A DNA stretch of 47,670 bases from UBA3910 sp964626065 (GTDB taxonomy: Bacteria > Bacillota > Limnochordia > Darwinibacteriales > Darwinibacteriaceae), in assembly GCA_964626065.1 (NCBI GenBank), contig CAZVDE010000012.1, forward strand, positions 1 to 47,670, written 5' to 3'. The notes under the pieces were generated by a model that did no database searches, was not told the DNA's origin, and saw only the letters and a program-made list of their open reading frames with translations. Positions 14,983 to 22,473 of the stretch are shown here, piece by piece. Made by a program: the position numbers and the translations under genes. Within the stretch, counting starts at the first letter, position 1; each line of letters opens with the position of its first letter.

Positions 14983-16320
14983 TCACCTTACACCTTTCTT
15001 ACCAGCCAGGATCTGCAGGGCTTGCTCAATAATGGCGGCACCGATTGGCGCCGCGGCAGCACTCCCGGCGCCGCCGTGCTCAACCAGGACTGCCGCGGCA
15101 ATCTGCGGCAGATAGCTGGGCGCATAGCCGATAAACCAAGAGTGATCGGCTCCGGAACCGGCCTGGGCAGTACCCGTTTTCGCGGCCAACTGCACATCTT
15201 CTTTATACACGCCGCTGGCGGTGCCGGCCTGTACAGCCAGGACCATGGCCTCGCGCACCTCAAGTGCGGCCCGCTCCGGTAAAACTGAACCTAGGCTTAC
15301 CGGGCGCGTAATCTGCCTGAGGCGCAAGCCGCCCCGCAGCTCCTGCACCAGGTAGGGCCGCATCAGAACCCCGCGATTGGCCAACGCGGCAGCCGTTACC
15401 CCCATTTGCAGCGGGGTAACCAGTAGTTCGCCCTGTCCAATGCCCATTAAGGCCCGATTATAATCGGAATAGGCCCTTTCCGGGACAAAGCCCGCCCGGC
15501 CCCCCAGTTCAATTTGGGCCTCGCTGCCCAACTGAAACAGGCGGTAATAATCGAGCAATTCATCACCTAAGCCCACGGCAAGTTCAGCAAAAACGGCATT
15601 GGAAGACAAGGCCAGCGCTTCCTCTGTGCTGATTGAACCCAGCGCTTGGCCGGCAAAATTCCGGATGGAGCGGCCGCCTATCTGAAACGATCCGGTATCG
15701 AGCCAGATCTGCCCCGGCTCAACCAATCGTTTTTCAAGGGCAGCCCCATAGACTATCGGTTTAATCACGGACCCGGGCGGGTATAAACCTTGAATAACGC
15801 GGTTCAAGAAAGGACTTCGCACATCGGCCACATAATCTGACCAGTTCTCGGCCAAAGAATTGCCATCCAGCCAGGGGGACGAAACTAAAGCCAAAACCTC
15901 CCCTGTGGCGGGAATGAGTGCGATCGCCGCGCCGATGCGGTTTGCCATCGCCGCTTCCGCCGCTCGCTGCACTTCAAGATCGATTGTGGTCAGCACGTTT
16001 CTGCCCGCAAGCAGATCTTCGTGGTAAATCCTCTCTAGGCAGGTCAGGCCGTAACGGGGGTGAAAATACCCCACAACATGGGATAGGGACGGCAAGGCAT
16101 AGACACGCCTGAACTCCTTTTCCGCGCCCAGCGTGGCCGCGAGCGGCAGGCCGTCCCGATCTAAAATAGCACCCCGGGGCTCCTTAAACATTTGGTAGTA
16201 ACGGGGATTAGCCGGGTGCTCCGCCAAATCGGCGCAGAGATGCCAATAAAACAGGCTACCTAATATGATAACATAACCGGCCAAAACCCCCAAGAACCAC
16301 TTGCGGGAAGGGAACTTCAC
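14983..16320 (-). CDS. pbpA: Penicillin-binding protein, class B, PbpA-like
   Basis: A 445-residue transpeptidase, short for a class B PBP. One N-terminal membrane anchor (~8-28) leads to the start of a reduced dimerisation domain (EPRGAILDRDGLPLA). The transpeptidase domain has SVIK (active Ser184, Lys187), SSN (239-241) and KTGTA near 387. It would cross-link peptidoglycan with the SEDS glycosyltransferase encoded just upstream. The GTG start overlaps the ftsW stop (GTGA) with GGAGGG seven bases before. Order and size resemble actinobacterial rodA-pbpA. Confidence 0.92.
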   Translation of the reverse strand: MKFPSRKWFLGVLAGYVIILGSLFYWHLCADLAEHPANPRYYQMFKEPRGAILDRDGLPLAATLGAEKEFRRVYALPSLSHVVGYFHPRYGLTCLERIYHEDLLAGRNVLTTIDLEVQRAAEAAMANRIGAAIALIPATGEVLALVSSPWLDGNSLAENWSDYVADVRSPFLNRVIQGLYPPGSVIKPIVYGAALEKRLVEPGQIWLDTGSFQIGGRSIRNFAGQALGSISTEEALALSSNAVFAELAVGLGDELLDYYRLFQLGSEAQIELGGRAGFVPERAYSDYNRALMGIGQGELLVTPLQMGVTAAALANRGVLMRPYLVQELRGGLRLRQITRPVSLGSVLPERAALEVREAMVLAVQAGTASGVYKEDVQLAAKTGTAQAGSGADHSWFIGYAPSYLPQIAAAVLVEHGGAGSAAAAPIGAAIIEQALQILAGKKGVR

Positions 16321-17492
16321 AATTTTTCCCTCCCCAGCCCGGTGAGCATGCCGAGCATCCACAGCTGGGCGATTAAGGAACTAGAACCATAGCTGACGAA
16401 GGGTAGGGTCATGCCTGTAAAGGGTACCAGCCGCAAGATACCGCCCACAACCAAAAAGACTTGGCAGTGCAGTAACAGGGTAAAGCCCAGCCCCACTAAG
16501 CGCAGGGCGGAATCTGCGGTACCGGACAAAAGGCGGAAGGCCCAAAAAGCAAGGCCCAGGTAGACAATGATTACGGAAAAGGTGCCCAAAAGGCCCATTT
16601 CTTCCCCCATAAGCGCCAATAAATAGTCAGTGTGTACCGCGGGAATCACGCCGGCCAGGCCCGCACCGAGCCCTCTGCCCACCGCCCCGCCCGCATTAAG
16701 GGCAAACAAGCCCTGTAAGACTTGATATCCCTTGCTTTCCAGGTAATCCCAGGGCAGTAGCCAAGCGAGTATCCTAGTGCGCAAATGGGGAAAACAGAAC
16801 AGTGAGCCTCCCAGGCCGGCGAAGGCCAACCCCGCGTAAAAGGCCGCTTTCTGCCAGCTGAACTGAACTGTGAGAAAAAGGGCGCCGAAAACCAAAAACA
16901 CTAATAAGGCGGGCCCCAGATCGGTCTGCCAGGCCAACAGCAGGAAAAATGAGGCCAATACCGCCCAACTTTTAAGATCCATTCCCGAGCGAGCTGCCTT
17001 GCCATCGGCCATTTTATGGCCTAGATAGATTATGAGAAAAATACGGGCAAACTCCACCGGTTGAAAAGTGACACCGGCCAGTGTCAGCCAAGCTTTGGCA
17101 CCTCCGATGCGCCGGCCGAAAAGGGCGGTGGCCGCCAGCGGCACCACGGCTGCCGCCGCACTTAAAACGGGCAAATCAAGCCCCGGGAGGGGCAGGAGCA
17201 GCCCGATTAAATACGCACCCGCGCCGATTACAAGGCCCCAAAACTGCTGCGCAGCCCACTTCGCATCTAAACGGTATAAAAACAGCCAACCCAAGAGGGC
17301 TAAGAAGGACACCAGGGGCAGGGCACCCGCGGCATATGCGCATTTTTTTGTAACGAAAAATAACAAGGCAAACAGCAGCCAAATGACCACAGGCTGCCAC
17401 CAGCAGACAGCCCCCCCGGCCACATAAAGCCACAGAGCCATCCCACCCAGCCACACCGCAAATTGGAGCCAAGCACGGTAGAGAGGTCGCAA
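16317..17492 (-). CDS. SEDS peptidoglycan polymerase, FtsW/RodA family
   Basis: A 391-residue, roughly ten-segment membrane protein. Family signatures include GGAKAWLTLAG followed by QPVEFARI, the TDLGPALL loop with the conserved Asp, a GLFALNAGGAVGRGLGAG loop, TDYLLALMGEEMGL and the C-terminal TGMTLPFVSYGSSSL. It polymerises glycan strands from lipid II. It starts with TTG at 17492, seven bases after GGAGG, and is coupled to pbpA by GTGA. FtsW versus RodA cannot be decided by eye; the context with PbpA and PknB-like kinase favours a RodA-like role. Confidence 0.92.
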   Translation of the reverse strand: MRPLYRAWLQFAVWLGGMALWLYVAGGAVCWWQPVVIWLLFALLFFVTKKCAYAAGALPLVSFLALLGWLFLYRLDAKWAAQQFWGLVIGAGAYLIGLLLPLPGLDLPVLSAAAAVVPLAATALFGRRIGGAKAWLTLAGVTFQPVEFARIFLIIYLGHKMADGKAARSGMDLKSWAVLASFFLLLAWQTDLGPALLVFLVFGALFLTVQFSWQKAAFYAGLAFAGLGGSLFCFPHLRTRILAWLLPWDYLESKGYQVLQGLFALNAGGAVGRGLGAGLAGVIPAVHTDYLLALMGEEMGLLGTFSVIIVYLGLAFWAFRLLSGTADSALRLVGLGFTLLLHCQVFLVVGGILRLVPFTGMTLPFVSYGSSSLIAQLWMLGMLTGLGREKL

Positions 17493-17504
17493 AGGCAGGC
17501 CTCC

Positions 17505-18212
17505 TTAAACTCTTGCCAAAATCACCGTGACATTATCGGGCCCGCCCGCCCCGTTGGCCAGATCAACCAACTCTTGGGCAGGGTTTTCATATTCACTGGC
17601 CCGTTTTAAGACCCTTTCAATCTCCCGGTCAGCAATGACATCCGTCAAACCGTCCGTGCAGAGCAGGACATAACTACCCGGCGGCAAAATTTGTGACTTA
17701 AGTTCGATGTCAATCTGCTGAGAGCCCAAAGCCTGTGTAAGCATATGGCGCTGATCATGGCTGCGGGCCTCAATAGCTGTGATTGTACCCGAACGCACCA
17801 GCTCGCCCACTATAGAGTGATCCTGAGTGAGTTGGTGCAGCGCCTCGCCGCAATAAACATATCCCCTGCTGTCACCCACATGGCCCAGCGTTAGTTGGGC
17901 GCCCCCTTCCACAAGGGGCTGCAGGTAGGCTAGGGTAATGGTTGTCCCCATTCCGTTGTAAGCCGGATTTTCGGCCGCAGCGGATAAAATGTGCCGCTGC
18001 GCTGACTCGATTGCCAAGCGCACTTCCCCTAGGGGATCCTTTCCCACAAACGGAAATTCCTGCACCGCCTGCACCGCCAAACGGGCGGCAACTTCGCCGG
18101 CAGAATGCCCGCCCATGCCATCGCAAACAACGAGGTAGCGCGAACCCACCCCGCAAGCATCCTCATTGTTGGCACGAACAAGCCCCACATCCGTTGCAGT
18201 CATGACATTCAT
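17505..18212 (-). CDS. prpC: PP2C-type protein phosphatase (Stp/PrpC)
   Basis: A 235-residue PPM phosphatase that would reverse phosphorylation by the PASTA kinase encoded three genes downstream. Metal-binding motifs RANNED, CDGMGGHSAGEVA, GHVGDSRGY, TDGLTD and GGPDNVT are intact. ATG at 18212 has AGGGGTG in front; a GTG three codons earlier is possible. Confidence 0.95.
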   Translation of the reverse strand: MNVMTATDVGLVRANNEDACGVGSRYLVVCDGMGGHSAGEVAARLAVQAVQEFPFVGKDPLGEVRLAIESAQRHILSAAAENPAYNGMGTTITLAYLQPLVEGGAQLTLGHVGDSRGYVYCGEALHQLTQDHSIVGELVRSGTITAIEARSHDQRHMLTQALGSQQIDIELKSQILPPGSYVLLCTDGLTDVIADREIERVLKRASEYENPAQELVDLANGAGGPDNVTVILARV

Positions 18213-18223
18213 GGCCGACACCC

Positions 18224-18322
18224 CTAATTCAATTCCTCAAGCATGCTCTGCACAAGCCGCACTACAATCCGGACCAGCAAAACCATGAGCACGGCCCGGG
18301 CCACCCACGCAATCACAGCCAC
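18224..18322 (-). CDS. 32-residue single-pass membrane peptide in the kinase operon
   Basis: A GTG-started frame two bases after the FHA-gene stop and 11 bases before the phosphatase gene, with GAGGAG nine bases upstream. The product starts MAVIAWVARAVLMVLLVRIV and ends in EELN. It is one hydrophobic helix with arginines spaced along it (positions 9, 18, 23) and an acidic tail. It is too short for usual gene finders. Support comes from the tight packing between co-oriented genes, the ribosome site and the clear membrane-helix composition. No family known to me. Confidence 0.5.
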   Translation of the reverse strand: MAVIAWVARAVLMVLLVRIVVRLVQSMLEELN

Positions 18323-18324
18323 GT

Positions 18325-18741
18325 TTATCGCTCCTCGTAAACCAAGACGGCCCCACCGATCTCAATTCGATCGCCTGCCTTTAATAGGGCGGTGGCAGCG
18401 GAAACCCCATTGATTAAGGTTCCGTTGGTGCTGCCCAGATCCTTTATTCGCCAAACGGGCCCTTCTTTGATCAATTGAGCATGCTCTCTGCTCACCCGCG
18501 GATCCGCCAGCCTTAAGTGGCAGTGAGCCGCCCGGCCGATGATTAACCCAGGCTGCAGCGCCACCCTTTCACTATAAAAGGGCGGGCCCGCGCCCAGCTT
18601 GAGGTAAGCCCGCTGCCGAGTACGCAAAGAATAAGGTTTAGTGGCGGAAAAATTCTGCGCCTTCTTTTCTTCTGCCCGACCATACCCTTTTCCTTTTATT
18701 GCTTGCAATAATCTTGCCAATCGCCGGCAGAATGCTACCAT
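18325..18741 (-). CDS. FHA-domain protein
   Basis: A 138-residue protein with a basic N-terminal ~45 residues and a C-terminal forkhead-associated domain: IIGR (67-70), S84 and H87 in SREH, and GSTNGT (103-108). FHA domains bind phosphothreonine, so this is a likely substrate or adaptor of the PASTA kinase in the same operon. It resembles actinobacterial FhaB without its full N-terminal domain. ATG at 18741 follows AAAGGGG; the frame extends back into rlmN without a better start. Confidence 0.88.
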   Translation of the reverse strand: MVAFCRRLARLLQAIKGKGYGRAEEKKAQNFSATKPYSLRTRQRAYLKLGAGPPFYSERVALQPGLIIGRAAHCHLRLADPRVSREHAQLIKEGPVWRIKDLGSTNGTLINGVSAATALLKAGDRIEIGGAVLVYEER

Positions 18742-18760
18742 GGCTAACCCCTTTAGATCA

Positions 18761-19798
18761 TTATACTTTGCCGCGCAGCTGGCCGCAGGCGGCATCAATG
18801 TCGCTGCCCCGTTCTTTGCGGATCGAAACGGGGATTTGGCCGGCCGCCAAAATTTCAGCAAAGGCCTTTATCTCCGCTGCTGCGGGCCGCCGAGCATCAA
18901 CGACCGGATTAACGGGAATCAAATTAACGTGGCACAGCAGGCCGCTGAGCAAATCGCGCAGCCGGTGCGCATCCGCCGCACCGTCATTAAAATCCTTAAT
19001 CAGGGCATACTCAAAGGAGATGCGGCGGCCGGTCCGTTCAGTGTAATAACGAGCGGCGGCGAGCAGCTCTTCTAAGGGATAGCGTTTATTGATGGGCATA
19101 ATCTCCGTTCTCTGCCGGTTGTGGGCCGCATGGAGCGAAATGGCCAGGTTAACCTGCAGTTCTTCCTGGGCCAATCTCTTTATCTCAGGCACCAGCCCGC
19201 AGGTGGAAATGGTGAGCCTGCGCGCCCCCAGATTAAGGCCTAGGGGGTCATTGAGCAGGCGCAGGCTTTTCAAAACGGCGCGGTAGTTGGCCAAGGGCTC
19301 GCCCATGCCCATATACACAACATTAGTAATGCTGCTGCCCTCGCCGCGCAGCCTGTTTTCCACCCATAGGACCTGGCCTACAATTTCCCCGGCGCTGAGG
19401 TTGCGAGTAAAACCGGAGAGGCCGGTTGCGCAAAAAGAACAGCCCATGGCACAGCCCACCTGCGCGGAGATGCAGACTGTCCGCCTTTCATCTTCCGGGA
19501 TCAGCACCGTCTCCACCGCTGCCCCGTCTTTTAAAGCAAATAAGTATTTTTCTGTGCCATCCCGAGATTTTTGCCGCGTGCGTTCTTCTAAGGGCAGGGG
19601 GCTCTCGCATTCCGCTTGCAAAAACGCAATCAAATCTTTGGGCAGGTTGCCCATATCCTGAAAACGCACAGACACGCGGCGGTGAATCCAGGCAAACAGC
19701 TGTTTGGCACGGTAAGCGGCAAAACCTTTGCTCTGCAGCCACTGAGCCAATTCGTCACAGAAAAGTCCGGTCAAATCTAGATTACCCTTATTATCCAT
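18761..19798 (-). CDS. rlmN: Dual-specificity 23S rRNA/tRNA (adenine-C2)-methyltransferase
   Basis: A 345-residue radical-SAM enzyme that methylates A2503 of 23S rRNA and A37 of some tRNAs. The 4Fe-4S cluster motif is C116, C120, C123; C109 and C338 match the two mechanistic cysteines. GMGEPLANY and the late SIRKERGSDIDAACGQL are typical. ATG at 19798 follows GGAGG. It is the first gene of the cell-wall kinase operon; only 28 bp separate its start from that of the divergent small gene. Confidence 0.96.
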   Translation of the reverse strand: MDNKGNLDLTGLFCDELAQWLQSKGFAAYRAKQLFAWIHRRVSVRFQDMGNLPKDLIAFLQAECESPLPLEERTRQKSRDGTEKYLFALKDGAAVETVLIPEDERRTVCISAQVGCAMGCSFCATGLSGFTRNLSAGEIVGQVLWVENRLRGEGSSITNVVYMGMGEPLANYRAVLKSLRLLNDPLGLNLGARRLTISTCGLVPEIKRLAQEELQVNLAISLHAAHNRQRTEIMPINKRYPLEELLAAARYYTERTGRRISFEYALIKDFNDGAADAHRLRDLLSGLLCHVNLIPVNPVVDARRPAAAEIKAFAEILAAGQIPVSIRKERGSDIDAACGQLRGKV

Positions 19799-19826
19799 GT
19801 TTAGACCTCCAGTAAAGGGTGGGATT

Positions 19827-20114
19827 ATGAGTAAAAGGGCAAAAGTACATTTCTTAACCCTGTATGTGGAGTACCTTTTAGATCAGGGTATCCGTTCGGA
19901 AGAATACTATTTGGGCGACGCCTCTCGTTTCTTGCGTCACCTCCTGGCCACCGCAACCCCCCGGCAGGTGGAAGAGTATATTCTTACAACCACCGACTCC
20001 GCCACTTACCGCCGGCGCCTGGAAAAAACACTGCGCAAATTCTTCATTTTTGCCGAAGAAAGGCTGGCCATCTCCCCTCCCGAACTGCCCCGGGGGATAA
20101 AAAAGACCAGATAG
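19827..20114 (+). CDS. Small protein resembling the SAM-like N-domain of tyrosine recombinases
   Basis: A 95-residue protein. HFLTLYVEYLLDQGIRSEEY, DASRFLRHLL, QVEEYI and TYRRRLEKTLRKFFIFAEER follow the helical core-binding (SAM-like) domain of XerC/XerD integrases. The catalytic domain with Arg and Tyr is completely missing, and nothing downstream supplies it. It has a good ribosome site (AAAGGGTGGG) and is divergent from rlmN. It may be a stand-alone DNA-binding protein rather than a relic, as the frame is clean. Function unknown. Confidence 0.6.
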   Translation: MSKRAKVHFLTLYVEYLLDQGIRSEEYYLGDASRFLRHLLATATPRQVEEYILTTTDSATYRRRLEKTLRKFFIFAEERLAISPPELPRGIKKTR

Positions 20115-20125
20115 GCACCTGGTCT
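20099..20125 (-). terminator. Terminator of tRNA-Pro
   Basis: On the minus strand AGACCAG/CTGGTCT form a stem followed by five to six T. It overlaps the 3' end of the convergent 95-residue gene. Confidence 0.75.
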
Positions 20126-20140
20126 GGGAATAATTAAAGA

Positions 20141-20217
20141 TGGTCGGGGCGACACGATTTGAACGTGCGGCCTTCGCGTCCCGAACGCGACGCTCTACCA
20201 AACTGAGCCACGCCCCG
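20141..20217 (-). tRNA. tRNA-Pro (CGG anticodon)
   Basis: A 77-nt cloverleaf on the minus strand: acceptor CGGGGCG/CGCCCCG, D arm GCTC..GAGC, anticodon stem TCGCG/CGCGA with loop TTCGGGA, so anticodon CGG. The T arm contains GTTCAAAT, and CCA is encoded at the 3' end. Confidence 0.97.
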
Positions 20218-20224
20218 TAACTCC

Positions 20225-20254
20225 AGTATAAACCCAGTTTGGCGCGTTTGTCAA
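20225..20254 (-). promoter_or_regulatory. SigA promoter of tRNA-Pro
   Basis: Minus strand TTGACA (20249-20254), 18-bp spacer, TATACT (20225-20230), ending 8 bp before the mature tRNA. Confidence 0.8.
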
Positions 20255-20256
20255 TG

Positions 20257-20294
20257 AGAAAAGAATAAGGCGCCTTCTGCCCCGGCGCCTTATT
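20257..20294 (-). terminator. Terminator of spo0A
   Basis: Perfect 11-bp stem AATAAGGCGCC/GGCGCCTTATT with a 9-nt loop, followed by CTTTT on the minus strand, just after the spo0A stop. Confidence 0.85.
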
Positions 20295-20301
20295 GCGTTG
20301 C

Positions 20302-21048
20302 TCATGACTTGGCCTCTTCGCTGATCTTAGCTATAATTAACGAATTTGTCGGCACCCGGTCCCGTTTGGCCGCGCCGCAAATTTTCCGAATATAGGCGTC
20401 ATTGCCGTTCTCCCAGGCCGAAGCCACCGCATTGCGGATGGCGGCCTCCACCCCGCCGCTGGTCGTCCCGTATTTTTCCGCCAAAGCGGGGTACATTTCC
20501 TTGCTTAAGCTGCCGCCCAAATAACCTTCTTCCACACACATTAAAGCCGCCTCGCGCAGGTAAGAAAACCCCTTATAGTGAGACGGCACCCCCATGTTAT
20601 GTAAAAGTTCAGTGATTTTTTGTTTATGCCGAACGGACGGTTCCGCCGCAGCGGCCAACTCTGCCGTTGATTGCGCCCGATCCTCGGTGCTGAACTGCCT
20701 GATGCGATCAACCAGCACTTGCAGGCGGAAGGGTTTGATCATAAAATAATCCGGATCCAAAGCCTGCAGCCTAGAGATGAGCCTATCCGTGCCGAAGGCT
20801 GTAATCACAATCACTTTCGGCTGCCGCGGCAGATCCAGTGCCTTCAATCTCTCTAAGACACCGATGCCGTCTAAATAGGGCATGGTTATATCCAGTACAA
20901 CCACATCGGGCTGCAAATCCTGAATCTTTTTTAGCGCTTCTTCTCCGTCATGGGCCACCCCGATAGTCTGTAGATCGTGCTGCCTATCTATATACTCCCC
21001 CAGCACCTGACACAACTCCACATTGTTGTCCACAATCAAAACTTTCAT
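20302..21048 (-). CDS. spo0A: Sporulation master regulator Spo0A
   Basis: A 248-residue response regulator that commits the cell to sporulation when phosphorylated. The receiver domain (1-120) has phosphoacceptor Asp53 in VVVLDITMP, Thr83 and Lys105. The C-terminal domain (~140-248) has the conserved FSYLREAALM and the recognition helix SGGVEAAIRNAVASAW. The usual acidic pair (DDN in Bacillus) reads D7-N8-N9, so one Mg-binding acid is Asn. The gene is monocistronic, with a SigH-type promoter and an inverted repeat upstream and a strong terminator after it. Confidence 0.97.
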   Translation of the reverse strand: MKVLIVDNNVELCQVLGEYIDRQHDLQTIGVAHDGEEALKKIQDLQPDVVVLDITMPYLDGIGVLERLKALDLPRQPKVIVITAFGTDRLISRLQALDPDYFMIKPFRLQVLVDRIRQFSTEDRAQSTAELAAAAEPSVRHKQKITELLHNMGVPSHYKGFSYLREAALMCVEEGYLGGSLSKEMYPALAEKYGTTSGGVEAAIRNAVASAWENGNDAYIRKICGAAKRDRVPTNSLIIAKISEEAKS

Positions 21049-21063
21049 CTACGACCACCTTCC

Positions 21064-21088
21064 AATAGTTAACTTTAAGTTAACTATT
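21064..21088. repeat. Perfect inverted repeat in the spo0A leader
   Basis: AATAGTTAAC-TTTAA-GTTAACTATT, 10-bp arms, 16 bp before the spo0A start. It overlaps the -10 box and expected start site of the SigH-type promoter, so it could be a repressor operator or an RNA hairpin at the 5' end. It is not a 0A box (TGTCGAA type). Confidence 0.7.
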
Positions 21089-21112
21089 CGCCGTAAAAAT
21101 GATAATTCCTGC
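21084..21112 (-). promoter_or_regulatory. SigH-type promoter of spo0A
   Basis: Minus strand GCAGGAATT, 11-bp spacer, GGCGAATAG, agreeing with the SigH pattern RnAGGAwWW/RnnGAAT. In Bacillus spo0A is also SigH-dependent at its sporulation promoter. The match is by eye. Confidence 0.6.
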
Positions 21113-21129
21113 AAATTGTGAAACTGCGC

Positions 21130-22473
21130 CTATGTTTCTCGTTTTCTGAATAGGGAAACAAAGAACCCGTCCAGCCCATGCAGGTGAGGCCAAAACGTGC
21201 GCATCCAGGGCGTTTCCTTCTCAGTTTGGGGAAACCAAGCAGGTAGGGCCGCTCCGGCAAAGGGCGCGTTTTCTTCTAAAAAAGAATGGGCCACCTCCTG
21301 ATTTTCCCAAGACGTGAGGGTGCAGGTGGAATAGAGCAAAACTCCGCCCGGGCGCACATATGCTGCCGCCTGCTTGAGGATTGCCTTTTGCACCGCCACC
21401 AGACCTTCGATTTCATTCTTGCTTTTGCGCCAGCGAATATCGGGCCGCTGACGCATCGTACCTAGGCCGGAACAGGGGGCATCGACCAAAACGGCATCAG
21501 CTTGCGGCAAAGGTTGCTCCCGGCGGGCATCTGCCTGCAGAGTGCTGATGATAGAAACCCCGAGCCGTTCCGCATTTTCGCGCACAAGCCCCAAACGGGC
21601 GCGATTAGCGTCCAGAGCGAGGATTTTGCCCTGATTGCCCATCAGCTGGGCTAAATGGGTGGCTTTACCCCCGGGCGCACTGCACAGATCGTAGACTGTC
21701 ATATCTGGCTTGGCACCAAGCGCATGGGCCGCCAGAGCACTGCTTTCGCCTTGTATGTAAAATTTCCCCGCGGCCAGCCACGAGGAGCGGATCACGAGTT
21801 GGGCCGGGGAAACCCGCAGCACATCAGGCGCGTAACGTCCGGGAAGCACCGTTATTCCGGCCTCAAGCAGATGAGCCTGCACTTCTTCCCTTGTGGCGCG
21901 CAGCGTGTTCACACGCACCTGCATCTCAGGTGAGCGGTTCATAGCCCGGCAGAGCCGCTCCGTTTCTTCCGAGCCCAGCTGCGCCAGCCAGTGTTGAATG
22001 ATCCAGCGCGGATAAGAATACTTCACCGCCAAATGGCCTGTTAGATCTATGGCTGCGGAAGGGTAAACGATGTTCCCTTTATTCTTAACCACCTGCCGCA
22101 GCACCCCGTTGGTAAAAGACACCGTCCCCTGATGGCCGAAACGGCGGGCCAAGTTCACCGCTTCATTGACCGCAGCAAAATCGGGCACCCTATCCAAGTA
22201 CATAATCTGGTAAACGGCCAAGCGCAGGTTATACAGGATCAACCGGGGCACTTTTTCCAGGGGCCGCCTGCTGAAGATAGATAAAATATAATCGAGGTTT
22301 TTTTGCATGCGCACCGTGCCGTACACTAATTCGGTGTACAAAACCTGGTCCGCTGCGGATAGGTTGCTTTGGCCTAAGCGCAAATTGAGGACTTCCCTCA
22401 GGAAGTCCTCCGTTTTGTCATATCCGTTTAAAGTAAGCACAGCTAATTGCCGTGGGTTAGTGACCTTCTTCAT
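21130..22473 (-). CDS. rsmB: 16S rRNA (cytosine967-C5)-methyltransferase
   Basis: A 447-residue enzyme with an N-terminal NusB-like RNA-binding domain (~1-140) and a C-terminal SAM methyltransferase domain. The SAM motif is YDLCSAPGGKATHLAQ; the two catalytic cysteines are in DAPCSGLGTM and YSTCTLTSWEN. The ATG overlaps the yugP stop by 4 bases (ATGA). It is the last gene of the fmt-side operon. Confidence 0.95.
   Translation of the reverse strand: MKKVTNPRQLAVLTLNGYDKTEDFLREVLNLRLGQSNLSAADQVLYTELVYGTVRMQKNLDYILSIFSRRPLEKVPRLILYNLRLAVYQIMYLDRVPDFAAVNEAVNLARRFGHQGTVSFTNGVLRQVVKNKGNIVYPSAAIDLTGHLAVKYSYPRWIIQHWLAQLGSEETERLCRAMNRSPEMQVRVNTLRATREEVQAHLLEAGITVLPGRYAPDVLRVSPAQLVIRSSWLAAGKFYIQGESSALAAHALGAKPDMTVYDLCSAPGGKATHLAQLMGNQGKILALDANRARLGLVRENAERLGVSIISTLQADARREQPLPQADAVLVDAPCSGLGTMRQRPDIRWRKSKNEIEGLVAVQKAILKQAAAYVRPGGVLLYSTCTLTSWENQEVAHSFLEENAPFAGAALPAWFPQTEKETPWMRTFWPHLHGLDGFFVSLFRKRET

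Noticed and set aside
19827..20114. Truncated phage integrase marking a prophage or integrated element next to tRNA-Pro
   Set aside because: The frame is intact with its own ribosome site, no catalytic domain remains, no attachment-site repeat of the tRNA end was seen, and flanking genes are core genes.
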